The notes beneath the pieces are model-generated. The model was not told the DNA's origin. It worked only from the letters and a program-made list of their open reading frames with translations, and ran no database searches. Of a stretch of 36,740 bases of DNA, positions 1 to 8,853 are shown one piece after another. Position 1 is the stretch's first letter. Every line of letters begins with the position of its first letter. The stretch is from Thermoplasmatales archaeon (lineage in GTDB: Archaea; Thermoplasmatota; Penumbrarchaeia; Penumbrarchaeales; Penumbrarchaeaceae), in contig JAUVCN010000017.1 of the NCBI GenBank assembly GCA_030595715.1, positions 1 through 36,740 on the forward strand. Reading direction: 5' to 3'. The translations under genes were made by a program, and so were the position numbers.

Positions 1-61
1 GAAAACTTATCGTAACGGATATCAATATTGACATATTGTTTTTCAATCCCATTTGAAAGGG

Positions 62-70
62 TTAAATATA
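62..70 (+). promoter_or_regulatory. Archaeal TATA box for a plus-strand RNA
   Basis: The sequence TTAAATATA matches an archaeal TATA box and follows a purine-rich AAAGGG stretch that could act as BRE. Its centre is about 25 bases before position 91, where a strong base-paired region begins. That spacing is what archaeal promoters show, so transcription probably starts at about 91. No protein-coding frame starts there. Confidence 0.45.
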
Positions 71-90
71 AGAACAGTATAGGTAAGTTT

Positions 91-216
91 GACGGAGTGA
101 CACCAACTTTTTAGTTGAAATTATTCAATCCTCTCTTCCTAATCCCACTCCGTCCTGGTTGAAGGGCTTTCTCGTACGCGAGTCCGTTGCCCTTCAGCCA
201 CTTATCAATATTTTTT
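91..216 (+). ncRNA. Candidate structured small RNA of about 125 nt
   Basis: No gene is recognisable here, but the plus strand folds compactly. GACGGAGTG (91-99) pairs perfectly with CACTCCGTC (146-154). Between them CAACT (104-108) and AGTTG (113-117) form a small TTTT-loop hairpin. TGGTTGAAGGGC (156-167) then pairs with GCCCTTCAGCCA (189-200) over 12 base pairs including one G-U, with an inner CTCG/CGAG stem. A run of six T (211-216) follows, as in an intrinsic terminator, and a TATA box lies about 25 bases before 91. It does not match tRNA, 5S rRNA or SRP RNA as I know them. It could instead be the 3' region of a transcript from the left. The RNA call is inference from folding and punctuation. 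Confidence 0.45.
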
Positions 217-220
217 CCAA

Positions 221-1573
221 CTATAGTCTTGTTCCTTCCGGAGCTTTTGCTATCGCCCCTGATCCCATCTTCATTCCTGTCTCTTTCCTTGCCCTATCAA
301 TGATATCATAGGCCATTTCAAGGAGTTCAGAATGTGATCTCTTGACACGGGCAATCCCATCCTTTATAGCCTGGGTTCCAACGGCCGCAGCCTCCCTTGG
401 GAATACTTCCCATTCCTCCATGTTCGGAATGATATACTCCCTTGTCAATCCCTTATCCTCTGCAACCTTTGCCAGCTCCCGGGCTGCTGAAATACACATT
501 GCATCGGTAATTGTTGTCGCTCTAACGTCAAGTGCTCCTCTGAAAATACCAGGGAATCCGAGTGAATTATTTATCTGATTGGGGAAATCCGACCTTCCCG
601 TCGCTATCACATAGGCACCGGCCTCGATAGCATCCCAGGGCCATATCTCCGGTTCCGGATTTGCGGCTGCGAACACTATGGGTTTGTCTGCCATTTTCCG
701 TATCATATCCTTGGTTATGGTTCCAGGGACCGGCCTTGAGGCTCCCAGGATGACATCAGATGCCTTGGTGCATGTTTCAAATGTGCATTCCCTTGAAACT
801 CCCGAATATTTCACACATGCCCTGTACTTCTCGGGATTCGAGTTCTTGATCTGATCGATATCATCTCTTTCCTCCGACAGGACACCTTTTGAATCACACA
901 TGATTATATTTTTGTGTTTGACCCCGACCTGGGTCAAGATATCTGCAATCCTCAGATTCGCAGCTCCTGCCCCTATCATTGTTATCTGCATTTCCCCGGG
1001 TTTCTTGCCAACAAGTTTTGCGGCATTGATGAATCCAGCAACCTCCACAGTGGCCGTTCCCTGCTGATCATCGTGCCAGACAGGAATATCCATCTCCTTC
1101 CTCAGTCTGTCAAGGACCTCGAAGCATTGAGGTGTCTGAATATCTTCCAGATTCACCCCACCAAGTGACGGTTGAAGTATCTTGACAGTCCGTACGATCT
1201 CTTCGACATCGTTGGTATCTATACAGAGAGGGAACGCATCCACTCCTCCCAGATATTTGAAAAGAAGTGATTTACCCTCCATTACAGGCATTGCAGCTTC
1301 AGGGCCGATATTTCCAAGTCCCAGGACCCTGGAACCATCAGAGACAATAGCTATAGTATTACCCCGGTTAGTATGCTCCCAGACCCTGGATGGGTCTTTA
1401 TGGATCTCCATGCATGGTTGAGCAACACCGGGAGTATACCATATCGCAAAATCTGAGAAATCCCTTACCGGGGCCTTCAATGATATTTCGATCTTCCCTT
1501 TGTAGAAGGGATGAAGTACGGTTGCATACTTTGCCGGCAACTTTGCCTTTTCAATTCTCTTGTCTTCTGTCAT
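221..1573 (-). CDS. NAD(P)-dependent malic enzyme (oxaloacetate-decarboxylating)
   Basis: Oxidatively decarboxylates L-malate to pyruvate and CO2 with NAD(P)+ in the cytoplasm. The 450-residue protein has the bacterial/archaeal single-domain malic enzyme layout. The catalytic tyrosine lies in WYTPGVAQP (Tyr46), the catalytic lysine in PVMEGKSLLFKYLGG (Lys101), a metal-site motif in WHDDQQGTA (about 167-174), and the dinucleotide fold in IGAGAANLRIA (about 200-210). I chose ATG 1573 over an in-frame start 14 codons upstream because AGGGGTGA sits at SD distance before it. That SD overlaps the stop codon of the upstream LarA-type gene, so the two are translationally coupled. Family assignment is firm; NAD versus NADP preference is not readable. 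Confidence 0.95.
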   Translation of the reverse strand: MTEDKRIEKAKLPAKYATVLHPFYKGKIEISLKAPVRDFSDFAIWYTPGVAQPCMEIHKDPSRVWEHTNRGNTIAIVSDGSRVLGLGNIGPEAAMPVMEGKSLLFKYLGGVDAFPLCIDTNDVEEIVRTVKILQPSLGGVNLEDIQTPQCFEVLDRLRKEMDIPVWHDDQQGTATVEVAGFINAAKLVGKKPGEMQITMIGAGAANLRIADILTQVGVKHKNIIMCDSKGVLSEERDDIDQIKNSNPEKYRACVKYSGVSRECTFETCTKASDVILGASRPVPGTITKDMIRKMADKPIVFAAANPEPEIWPWDAIEAGAYVIATGRSDFPNQINNSLGFPGIFRGALDVRATTITDAMCISAARELAKVAEDKGLTREYIIPNMEEWEVFPREAAAVGTQAIKDGIARVKRSHSELLEMAYDIIDRARKETGMKMGSGAIAKAPEGTRL

Positions 1574-1580
1574 ATGAATG

Positions 1581-2834
1581 TCACCCCTGTGGTTTAGGAA
1601 CCGTAACTGTTCCATCAGGTATTATCAAGACCGTGGGATCCTCTCCCGATATCGATATCGCCTCTTTAAAGGCATCCTCTACCGTTTCAAATCCTTTTAT
1701 GAATCCTTTTGATAGAATCTCTGGATCGACCCTCGATACCATGTAAATATTCGAATGTGATGATAACGCCGCGATCTTTGCTGCTTTGTGATATCCCAGC
1801 TTGTATCCCATCTCTATCGATCTAAGGACCGATGCCTCATTATCACTACTGGTCAGAAGATCCCAGAACGTGGAATTTCCTATGCCTTCCCTGCAGGCGG
1901 CAACTAGGATCAATGTTCCACCTTCTTTCAGGGCTATCTTCCCGTTCTCTATTGCCTTTTGAGCCTGATACAGGGTCCTATCCATTGGCGGCTGTGCAAA
2001 AGATATGACAATGTCCGCCTTCCCTTCCACATCAATGCAGAATTGCTTCTCTGCAATTGAAACACCATCGACAAAAGCACTGAAAATATCACCGATAACA
2101 ACATTCGTCAGGATCTTCCCGGGTCCCTGGACCAATTGGAATGTTAGATGTTTCCTTTCGCGCAGGAACATCTCGACAGCTTCTTCCATGTCCTCATGAA
2201 CAGGATTTCCTTTCAATCCGGAAGTCTTCGAACATGGGTGCAATGCATGGGAATGGTTCTTCTCCACCGTATTGAACCAGGCCATTCCTGGAAGAAGTGA
2301 TTTCCTTCCACCCGTGTATCCTGCAAAGTAGTGAGGTTCAACTGAGTTTATTATCAGGAGCATACCATGGTCGAATATTTCGGAATCGAACCTTACATCG
2401 GTTCCTCTTGAAGTGATGCCAACGGTTTTGTGTTCGTTTTCCCTATCTGCTCTATGGATATGCACCTTTTCCGATAATGAACCATATGTGTCACCTAAAA
2501 TTGCCTTCAGGTCGTCTTCTGATGGTTCAAGATGAGTTCCTGTTGCAATATGTACTTTCGATATCCTTGATCCGATATCGGGGTATCTCCTTAACAATTC
2601 CTGGAACACCAGATGTGTTGGTGTTGGTCTGTTCCGATCATTGATTATCAATCCGATATCATTTTTCTCGAATTCAGAGGAACCATTTCTATTGATATAT
2701 TCATCCAGTGCATCCTTCAATATCCTATCAGGTTCCCTGTCATCATCTGAGAGGTTCGCATCATCTAGAAATACCGCATTACCGAAAATACCGAGATCGA
2801 TGCTCTTTCCGTCATATTCCAGTCCTTGTACCAT
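1581..2834 (-). CDS. larA: LarA-family nickel-dependent 2-hydroxyacid racemase/epimerase
   Basis: Nickel-pincer (NPN) enzymes of this superfamily racemise lactate or related 2-hydroxyacids such as malate or phenyllactate by hydride transfer. Length (417 aa) is normal. Key LarA residues are present: the histidine of GTH (His101), the segment PHYFAGYTGGRK with His168 and the cofactor-attaching Lys178, and His194 exactly 16 residues after that lysine, as in lactate racemase (His174, Lys184, His200). NDRNRPTP near residue 65 is the family's N-terminal signature. It is the first gene of an operon with malic enzyme, so malate is an attractive substrate (inference). No larB, larC or larE cofactor genes are in the window. 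The start has no SD; a TATA box about 30 bases upstream implies a nearly leaderless message. Confidence 0.88.
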   Translation of the reverse strand: MVQGLEYDGKSIDLGIFGNAVFLDDANLSDDDREPDRILKDALDEYINRNGSSEFEKNDIGLIINDRNRPTPTHLVFQELLRRYPDIGSRISKVHIATGTHLEPSEDDLKAILGDTYGSLSEKVHIHRADRENEHKTVGITSRGTDVRFDSEIFDHGMLLIINSVEPHYFAGYTGGRKSLLPGMAWFNTVEKNHSHALHPCSKTSGLKGNPVHEDMEEAVEMFLRERKHLTFQLVQGPGKILTNVVIGDIFSAFVDGVSIAEKQFCIDVEGKADIVISFAQPPMDRTLYQAQKAIENGKIALKEGGTLILVAACREGIGNSTFWDLLTSSDNEASVLRSIEMGYKLGYHKAAKIAALSSHSNIYMVSRVDPEILSKGFIKGFETVEDAFKEAISISGEDPTVLIIPDGTVTVPKPQG

Positions 2835-2864
2835 GGGGATCGTTACTGGTGAATGGATAATGTG

Positions 2865-2872
2865 TATATAAA
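2865..2872 (-). promoter_or_regulatory. TATA box of the racemase-malic enzyme operon
   Basis: Read on the minus strand this is TTTATATA within an A/T-rich stretch. Its centre is about 34 bases before the ATG at 2834, so transcription should start about ten bases ahead of the codon, giving a short leader without a Shine-Dalgarno site. Confidence 0.5.
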
Positions 2873-2953
2873 TTTAAAAAGTGTCAAGTCGTTCTTTGCA
2901 GACCGGTTTGAGCTTTTTCGATATTATTAAATCTCCTTTATTGGATTTTGGTT

Positions 2954-2985
2954 TTCAATAATAATTATAGTCGTTCAATAATAAT
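2954..2985. repeat. Direct repeat TTCAATAATAAT x2 in the 2835-3197 intergenic gap
   Basis: Two identical 12-base copies (2954-2965 and 2974-2985), 20 bases apart, lie in the gap between the racemase promoter and the end of the surface-protein gene. Two helical turns of spacing would suit a regulator, but A/T-rich repeats also arise by chance. Apart from this, the promoter at 2865-2872 and the terminator at 3142-3173, I see nothing in the gap. Confidence 0.3.
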
Positions 2986-3141
2986 CAAAGAAACTGTACA
3001 AACTCGTAACTTCCTCTCGTCAATTGGGTATTGAAATGGAAGTTCGAGACCCAGTTGAATTAAACCGATGATTTTATTTTTCATTCAACGGGCTTTGTTT
3101 TTGTACAACAATCTTACATTAATCAGGAAAAACAAAGAAAA

Positions 3142-3173
3142 TAAAAAAAAAGGCACCTCCGAAGGGAGGTGCC
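3142..3173 (-). terminator. Intrinsic terminator of the large surface-protein gene
   Basis: GGCACCTCC (3152-3160) and GGAGGTGCC (3165-3173) form a perfect 9-bp stem with a 4-base loop. On the minus strand the stem is followed directly by a run of nine T (complement of 3143-3151). It begins 25 bases after the stop codon of the minus-strand gene ending at 3198. Confidence 0.75.
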
Positions 3174-3197
3174 GAACTGTCGCGATATTCATTCGAT

Positions 3198-6100
3198 TCA
3201 CTGTGGAGGTTGATCAAAACCTTCCTGTGCCGGAGGCAATGCCGCTACATCCGGACCGGACTCGGCACCACCTGGAAGTGCTGGGCCTGCAGGGGCCATG
3301 GCAGCTCCACCAAATATTGGCGTCATCTCTACGATCTTCTGTAGCAATGTCTTCGGTCTTCTCTCTGCTCTTCTCCTGTGAAGGTCTTCTCTCCAACCGT
3401 GCATATTCTTCTCTATCCGAATGTTCAGGATGAAAAGAGCGATTATCACGATAGCAGAGATAATTGCCACAGCTATGAAGATCAATGCCCACGTATCAAT
3501 GGCGGACTTTCCATCATCCTCTGCTGGATGACTGAGACCATCAAAGATATCAGTATTTGCCGCAACTTCTTCAGCATTGGAGAAACCATCCTCATCGAAG
3601 TCCATCGTCCCGTCAAGAGGATTGAATGGATCCAACTGAAGGATATTCTCCCACTCATTGGAGATACCATCGAGATCACTGTCCTCATTGAAAATTTCGA
3701 AACGACTGAACTCTATCTCGGAATATGACTTCCCATCATACGCCCTCACCGATAGATTGTGGTTATCATTCGTAAAGATGCGGGTATTGATCAATGCGGT
3801 CCATGCATCAACATCAAGAGCTGCCTTCTTCCAGATACCACCATCAATGCGGAATTCGACAAAGTCCACATAACCGGACTCATCAAACACAGTGCCGGAT
3901 ACCTCAACCTTATCCGATAGAACATCGTCAAAGGTCGTGGTGATGGTCACCTCTGGTGCAGGGGAAGGTTTCTCAGGTTCTGGGGTCTTCACATTTACGA
4001 CGAATTCGAGGACTTCAGAGTAATCGCGCCCATCATAAGCTCGTATGAACACTTCATACTCGGCGGTCCTTAGATCGCGGATATCCATTAGATACTGCCA
4101 GACATATGCACCATCAGCAATACCCCAATCATCCTCGTAAAGGAAGCCACCCTTTTCCACAACACCAACTTCAACCCATCTGAGGTCCTTCTCTATGTCA
4201 TTGGCCGTTCCACGGATGTAGAACATGTCATCGATGACCATACTTTCGAACACATTACTGACAACGACCTTGGGCATATCGTTGATCGATCTGATCCTGA
4301 CATTGAACGTCGAAAACACGGATGATTCACCATCTGTAGCTTCCACGGTCACAGGAACAACACCATAGAAGTCCATGGCAACATCCACCTGAAGATGATT
4401 GTCGTTATCAAGAACGATCTCCACCTCATCCTCGGATGGATAGAACATCACAGATAGCTCGCTCATCGGACTGTCGATGTCAGATAGATACATGTCAATG
4501 AAATCTACGGTTCCCGAGTAAGATGTATCCTCATCAAGAACAACATCAGGTACAACCGAGATCAAAGGAGGATCGTTCACAGGTGCGATGGTTATCGGAA
4601 CGGTCTCGTATGTCTGGCCATAGATGTCATTGGGATCGTCAGAGGTGAAAACCCTGAGATAATACATTCCATATTCCATATTATAATCAGGATTCGAACC
4701 TATGATCACAATGAAATTGTCCGGGTCCTCCGTGTACTCGGGTGGAAGGATCGTCAGGGACAATTCTCCATTGGCTCCCCGGTATATCTTGAAACCATCG
4801 TCATTTGAGGTCTCGAGTGTCGCCTCGTTCATCTCACCGTCAAGTAGCTGGAATCCAAGATAGATCCTCTCATCCTCAATATCCATGTAGTAGGGAACTC
4901 CATCGGCAGCCATAAGGAACGATACCTTGCCCATGGCAACATCCCTGCCAGTGGGTGCATTGTATTCGATAAGGATAGGATCTATACCCTCCTCTCCTGT
5001 GATCTCGGGAAGTTCCATATCCATATAAGGAAGGTCATTCACCGGATCGATCGTTATGGTGAACGGATCTGTCATAATGTCCTTTCCACCATCGTCCATT
5101 GCGGAGATCACTACCTGGACATCTCCAAACCAGTTCTCGTCTATTGACGTGTCTATTCCTAGATAGACCTCACCAGCCCTTGTCTCCGGACGGTATATGA
5201 AAAGTTCCACATGGGATCCCATGTCATTGGAATTGACCCTGTAATCAAGTGTTGACACATCCTGGTCCATATCTTCGAAGAACTGGGTGATCTCAAGCCA
5301 CATTGGATCGATAATACCTTCCTCGACGGAAGGAACGATCACTTCTTTCACAGTGGGCCTGTAATTTGGTTTTGACCCGAGTATCTGCAGATTGTCGAGC
5401 TCGATGATCCCCTGTGAATCTGCGGTCAGATTTATAGGGATCAATGACCAGCCGATCTCATCTGAGGGGACAAGGGAGTTCAACTCATCAAGTGTGGTTC
5501 CGGTCGTTGGATTGTAGTAGACAAGAGCGGTATAATCATACCTGATCTTGATATTGTCAATAACGATCTTGCCGGCTGATTCGGCTCCTAACCTGATGGG
5601 AACATACGTGAACTCGTTTCCATAATCATCGACCTCATCAGGGAGGTGGGTCGCAAGGTATGTGTTGATCGCATTGTTGAATGCGGGTGTACCCCCCACG
5701 GAGATGGGTTCATACAGTTCGCCAACATGGGTATACTCGTTTACACCATCGTCACCGAAGTCCAGCCATGGATCATAAGATGCAAGATCATAGCTGATGA
5801 TCAACTTGGGATAGAGATGACCGTAGTTGTTGGCATAATAACTGCACAATGGATTGTAGAGATATCCCCCGTAATAGAACTGGTAATTGTTCTGCTGCCT
5901 CGCTCCGGAATAGCTTCCTGCATCATTGATGTATACGAAATCATCGTCCACCCCACCGTCGTATGGCATGGTTCCGTAAGGAGTGTCATACATAGCGAGC
6001 ATTATGCCGTTGTTCTCGGTGGTCCCATCGATCCAATCGGATGCAAGATCGGATAGATCATAAACAGGCATGAATTCATCCTTGTAGTATGAGTTCGAGA

Positions 6101-7199
6101 AGAATTCATCCAGTGTATATTCATCGATCACGGTCGGATCATAACCTGGATAGAGGTCATAATAATATTCATCAATGGTATCCTCTTCAAGGTCGGGTAA
6201 TCTCTCTTGATTGTAATAGTAATCATAATACGAATAATAATAATTCATATCATCGTCGGTGAGCTGTGGTTCAAGGGCCTCGAACACTCCGTATGTCCTT
6301 TCACCGCCATAATACCTTGCCGAGTTCGATGTCCAGGTGTAACCGTAACTCCCGGCATACCCGGCATAGTTCCTCACAGGATAATTGAGTTCATACTTCA
6401 GTATATTTGCTCCCTGGGGCACTGAAAATGCGGGATCGTCAAGCTCCCATGTCATATGCACAGTTGAGTCCGGTTGTCCGCCTTTATAGGTATTTCCATA
6501 GCTGGAATATTGATAACCCGGATAAGAATAACGGAATTGACTTGCATAGTTGTAGTTCTCCCAGTAGCTGGTCGGATAATAATATGAATATCCATATTCG
6601 TATTTGTACCCCCATGAATATTCATATCCATAATAGTAATAATAGGAGTTCGCAATATCCAGATTGTCATCTTCGAAATATCCTTCCTGGACAACCGGGA
6701 TCAACGGATGCTCCAGATCCATGTTCACATCTGTCACGACCGCCCTGCTCGGGAGCTTCACGTAATACATGTCACCCTCCGGTACCGGGAACGCATCATG
6801 GGAGGTCCTGGATTCCCAAAGATCATTGATCATATTTGACTGGTTTCCCCATTGACCAACTGACCAACCGTCGAACCTGTATTCATCCCTGCCGTTGTCG
6901 CCCAGATCAAGAGCGACCCCTTCAGGGTAAACATCGTTCAGGTCGCTTCCGGTTATCTCGAAAGACAGACCATCATATGTGGCATTGTTGTGAACGAATA
7001 TGCTACCTTCATTATTGAAAAGCATACCTTCTTGTTCGGTTATCTCGAGACTCGCTTCTGTTATGTTCACATAATCTTCAGGCGATCCAACGCTGAACTC
7101 GTTGGACTCTATCCCTTTTTCTTGTAAGGATAATACTCCGTTGACAAGAGCCATGCCCAAGAATATGGCAACTATACCTAATATCAGGACCTTCTTCAT
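3198..7199 (-). CDS. Giant tyrosine-rich membrane-anchored surface protein
   Basis: A 1333-residue exported protein, probably part of the cell envelope. Residues 1-25 are a signal peptide. Residues about 150-470 resemble a DNRLRE-type beta-sandwich (DLASDWIDGTTENNG at 381-395, YPKLIISYDL near 463-472), interrupted by Tyr-rich tracts at about 186-240 and 319-350. Similar DxGDxGxxEY motifs occur near 98-107 and 480-489. Then come cadherin/Ig-like repeats (NDLP, NDPP and NDMP linkers), a C-terminal Ig-like domain, and an Asp-rich calcium-binding thrombospondin-type-3-like segment (about 1171-1225). One membrane helix follows (about 1236-1259), then a basic, Ala/Pro/Gly-rich cytoplasmic tail. The start has a strong SD (AAAGGAGG), and the gene has its own promoter and terminator. 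The function (S-layer, adhesion or carbohydrate binding) is unknown. Confidence 0.85.
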   Translation of the reverse strand: MKKVLILGIVAIFLGMALVNGVLSLQEKGIESNEFSVGSPEDYVNITEASLEITEQEGMLFNNEGSIFVHNNATYDGLSFEITGSDLNDVYPEGVALDLGDNGRDEYRFDGWSVGQWGNQSNMINDLWESRTSHDAFPVPEGDMYYVKLPSRAVVTDVNMDLEHPLIPVVQEGYFEDDNLDIANSYYYYYGYEYSWGYKYEYGYSYYYPTSYWENYNYASQFRYSYPGYQYSSYGNTYKGGQPDSTVHMTWELDDPAFSVPQGANILKYELNYPVRNYAGYAGSYGYTWTSNSARYYGGERTYGVFEALEPQLTDDDMNYYYSYYDYYYNQERLPDLEEDTIDEYYYDLYPGYDPTVIDEYTLDEFFSNSYYKDEFMPVYDLSDLASDWIDGTTENNGIMLAMYDTPYGTMPYDGGVDDDFVYINDAGSYSGARQQNNYQFYYGGYLYNPLCSYYANNYGHLYPKLIISYDLASYDPWLDFGDDGVNEYTHVGELYEPISVGGTPAFNNAINTYLATHLPDEVDDYGNEFTYVPIRLGAESAGKIVIDNIKIRYDYTALVYYNPTTGTTLDELNSLVPSDEIGWSLIPINLTADSQGIIELDNLQILGSKPNYRPTVKEVIVPSVEEGIIDPMWLEITQFFEDMDQDVSTLDYRVNSNDMGSHVELFIYRPETRAGEVYLGIDTSIDENWFGDVQVVISAMDDGGKDIMTDPFTITIDPVNDLPYMDMELPEITGEEGIDPILIEYNAPTGRDVAMGKVSFLMAADGVPYYMDIEDERIYLGFQLLDGEMNEATLETSNDDGFKIYRGANGELSLTILPPEYTEDPDNFIVIIGSNPDYNMEYGMYYLRVFTSDDPNDIYGQTYETVPITIAPVNDPPLISVVPDVVLDEDTSYSGTVDFIDMYLSDIDSPMSELSVMFYPSEDEVEIVLDNDNHLQVDVAMDFYGVVPVTVEATDGESSVFSTFNVRIRSINDMPKVVVSNVFESMVIDDMFYIRGTANDIEKDLRWVEVGVVEKGGFLYEDDWGIADGAYVWQYLMDIRDLRTAEYEVFIRAYDGRDYSEVLEFVVNVKTPEPEKPSPAPEVTITTTFDDVLSDKVEVSGTVFDESGYVDFVEFRIDGGIWKKAALDVDAWTALINTRIFTNDNHNLSVRAYDGKSYSEIEFSRFEIFNEDSDLDGISNEWENILQLDPFNPLDGTMDFDEDGFSNAEEVAANTDIFDGLSHPAEDDGKSAIDTWALIFIAVAIISAIVIIALFILNIRIEKNMHGWREDLHRRRAERRPKTLLQKIVEMTPIFGGAAMAPAGPALPGGAESGPDVAALPPAQEGFDQPPQ

Positions 7200-7270
7200 G
7201 TTATTCCTCCTTTGGAACCATATCTGTATAGGAAAACAAAGTCTGAAACCAGTCTCTAAAACCCATACTT

Positions 7271-7282
7271 TATTTAAATAAT
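7271..7282 (-). promoter_or_regulatory. Probable TATA box of the surface-protein gene
   Basis: On the minus strand the sequence reads ATTATTTAAATA followed by AAG. Transcription about 25 bases on, near 7250, would leave a leader of about 50 bases ending in the strong SD AAAGGAGG before the ATG at 7199. Confidence 0.4.
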
Positions 7283-7344
7283 TATTCCTACCGCATTTTC
7301 ATACTATTAATACATGTGGGTGGATCCTTTATTTGTACAAAACA

Positions 7345-7770
7345 TCACTGGCCCCCCCCTTCATACACAATATTGTAGATGACAATGGAAAAGATGATGA
7401 ACAGAAAAGAAACTATGATACCGACAATCAGCAGTTTACACCAAGAGGGCAGACCCTCTTTGAATCCTTTTGATCCGAAAACTATCGGGATCGGTCCAAG
7501 AAAAATAACCCCCCCTCCCTCGATCGATCTCTCCTGGCCACCACGATCATCTATTCGCTTGATCGAGAGCCTTGCAAATAAAATCATCACACTCCCGATC
7601 AAGATCAAAACGAACGATAGTGCTGGGACGATCCCTTTGAACACAAATACAGGAATGATCAGGATCAGGTATACCTCGATGGAACCTATGATAAAAGATC
7701 CTATTATCCCGATCGAACCCAAGACCAGCAGGACCAGACCCGAAATGCCTGCGATCTTCTCGTTTCCCAT
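7345..7770 (-). CDS. DUF131-family membrane protein
   Basis: A 141-residue integral membrane protein. Hydrophobic segments lie at about 9-30, 32-45, 47-66 and 109-135. The soluble loop carries GGGVIFLGPIPIVFGS, the hallmark of the archaeal DUF131 family of unknown function. It is divergent from the SelB-like gene that follows. No clear SD precedes the ATG. Family recognition is good; no function can be assigned. Confidence 0.75.
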   Translation of the reverse strand: MGNEKIAGISGLVLLVLGSIGIIGSFIIGSIEVYLILIIPVFVFKGIVPALSFVLILIGSVMILFARLSIKRIDDRGGQERSIEGGGVIFLGPIPIVFGSKGFKEGLPSWCKLLIVGIIVSFLFIIFSIVIYNIVYEGGGQ

Positions 7771-7830
7771 ATCTCATGATGTCCCTATGATTACTTCCAT
7801 TTTTCCCGTATCAGAGGAAAGATATTTGTG

Positions 7831-8811
7831 ATGGTCCCAAATATGGGTCCCATGGACCACACGACGATCACCATCATAGGACCTTCCGATTGGACATCAT
7901 CGTTCGGAAAGGAGACCTCGAACACATCGTTCGGTATCAGGGCCCTGAAAAAGGATGATCATATCATCTCGGTGCTGAACCCATCCAAATATCCCGAGAA
8001 GCTCTGGTCACTACTTTTCACACTTTCGCTCACTGACAGGGTCCTTCTGAACGTACAGAAGATCGACAAGGACCTTGGTGAGACGATGATCGCCATCGAT
8101 CTTGCGGGGATCAGGAATGGCATGCTGCATATCGGCGAAATGGTGGACCGAGCCCGGTTCGCAGCTTTGATAGAAGGCACGGTAATAGCGGGATGGGAAG
8201 AAATGGACCCCGATCCTTCCCTTCTCCGAGAGAAGCTCTTCGACCTCAAGAACGAATGGCCGATGGAAATTCCACTGGTGGTCATAGATCAGGCTTTCCC
8301 TGTGAAAGGGGTCGGAACGGTCGCTCTGGGTTTTGTCACTGGTGGATCCATCTCGAAACATCAAGAACTGTTCACATTCCCGGGAAACAAGAGGATCCAG
8401 ATCAGGTCCATACAGATCCATGACAAGGACCATAATGAAGCTCCTGCAGGTGCAAGGGTCGGACTTGCCCTGAAGAACATCGATCATGAGGATCTTCCCA
8501 GAGGATGTGTCCTGTCCACCAAGGATGGTGGTCTGGTGAAGGTCGATTCCGTCAAGATAAGGTTCACATTGTCACCATACTGGAAGGATCCGATCGAGAA
8601 GGGAATGAAGCTTCATCTCTGGTCATCGCTTCAGTTCCTTCCGGTCACCATCGGAGAGATCATCGAAGAGAGGGAGATCGATGGGAAGAAAAACATCACC
8701 CTCGAAGCGGTCCCTGAATCACAGATATGGATCGGACCGTCGTCCAGATTTGGTCTTGCCTTCCTTGACAGCAAAAGCTTCAGATTATTTGCAGTGGGAG
8801 AAACTATTTAG
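7831..8811 (+). CDS. SelB/EF-Tu-like protein with degenerate GTPase domain
   Basis: Residues about 149-230 (counting from GTG 7828) are a clear EF-Tu domain 2 of the SelB type: IDQAFPVKGVGTVALGF, then FPGNKRIQIRSIQIHDKD, AGARVGLALKNI and DLPRGCVLS. A further beta-barrel region follows to residue 327. The N-terminal 110 residues occupy the place of the G domain, starting TITIIGPSDW, but have no GxxxxGK[ST] P-loop, no DxxG and no good NKxD. It is probably a pseudo-GTPase relative of archaeal SelB, not a working selenocysteine factor. The start is uncertain among GTG 7828, ATG 7831 and ATG 7852; GAGGAAA upstream favours the first two. It may act in translation, judging by its relatives. Confidence 0.72.
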   Translation: MVPNMGPMDHTTITIIGPSDWTSSFGKETSNTSFGIRALKKDDHIISVLNPSKYPEKLWSLLFTLSLTDRVLLNVQKIDKDLGETMIAIDLAGIRNGMLHIGEMVDRARFAALIEGTVIAGWEEMDPDPSLLREKLFDLKNEWPMEIPLVVIDQAFPVKGVGTVALGFVTGGSISKHQELFTFPGNKRIQIRSIQIHDKDHNEAPAGARVGLALKNIDHEDLPRGCVLSTKDGGLVKVDSVKIRFTLSPYWKDPIEKGMKLHLWSSLQFLPVTIGEIIEEREIDGKKNITLEAVPESQIWIGPSSRFGLAFLDSKSFRLFAVGETI

Positions 8812-8853
8812 CGGTCCCCATCACTCCTGATAAAAAGGACGGGGGCTTCTGAT

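Noticed and set aside
5646-6829. Open frames on the plus strand opposite the surface protein
   Set aside because: They mirror the low-complexity Tyr/Asp codons of the minus-strand gene, lack SD sites and have no protein-like domains.
7831-8811. Functional selenocysteine elongation factor SelB
   Set aside because: All nucleotide-binding motifs are absent from the N-terminal domain, and no selenocysteine genes are seen nearby.
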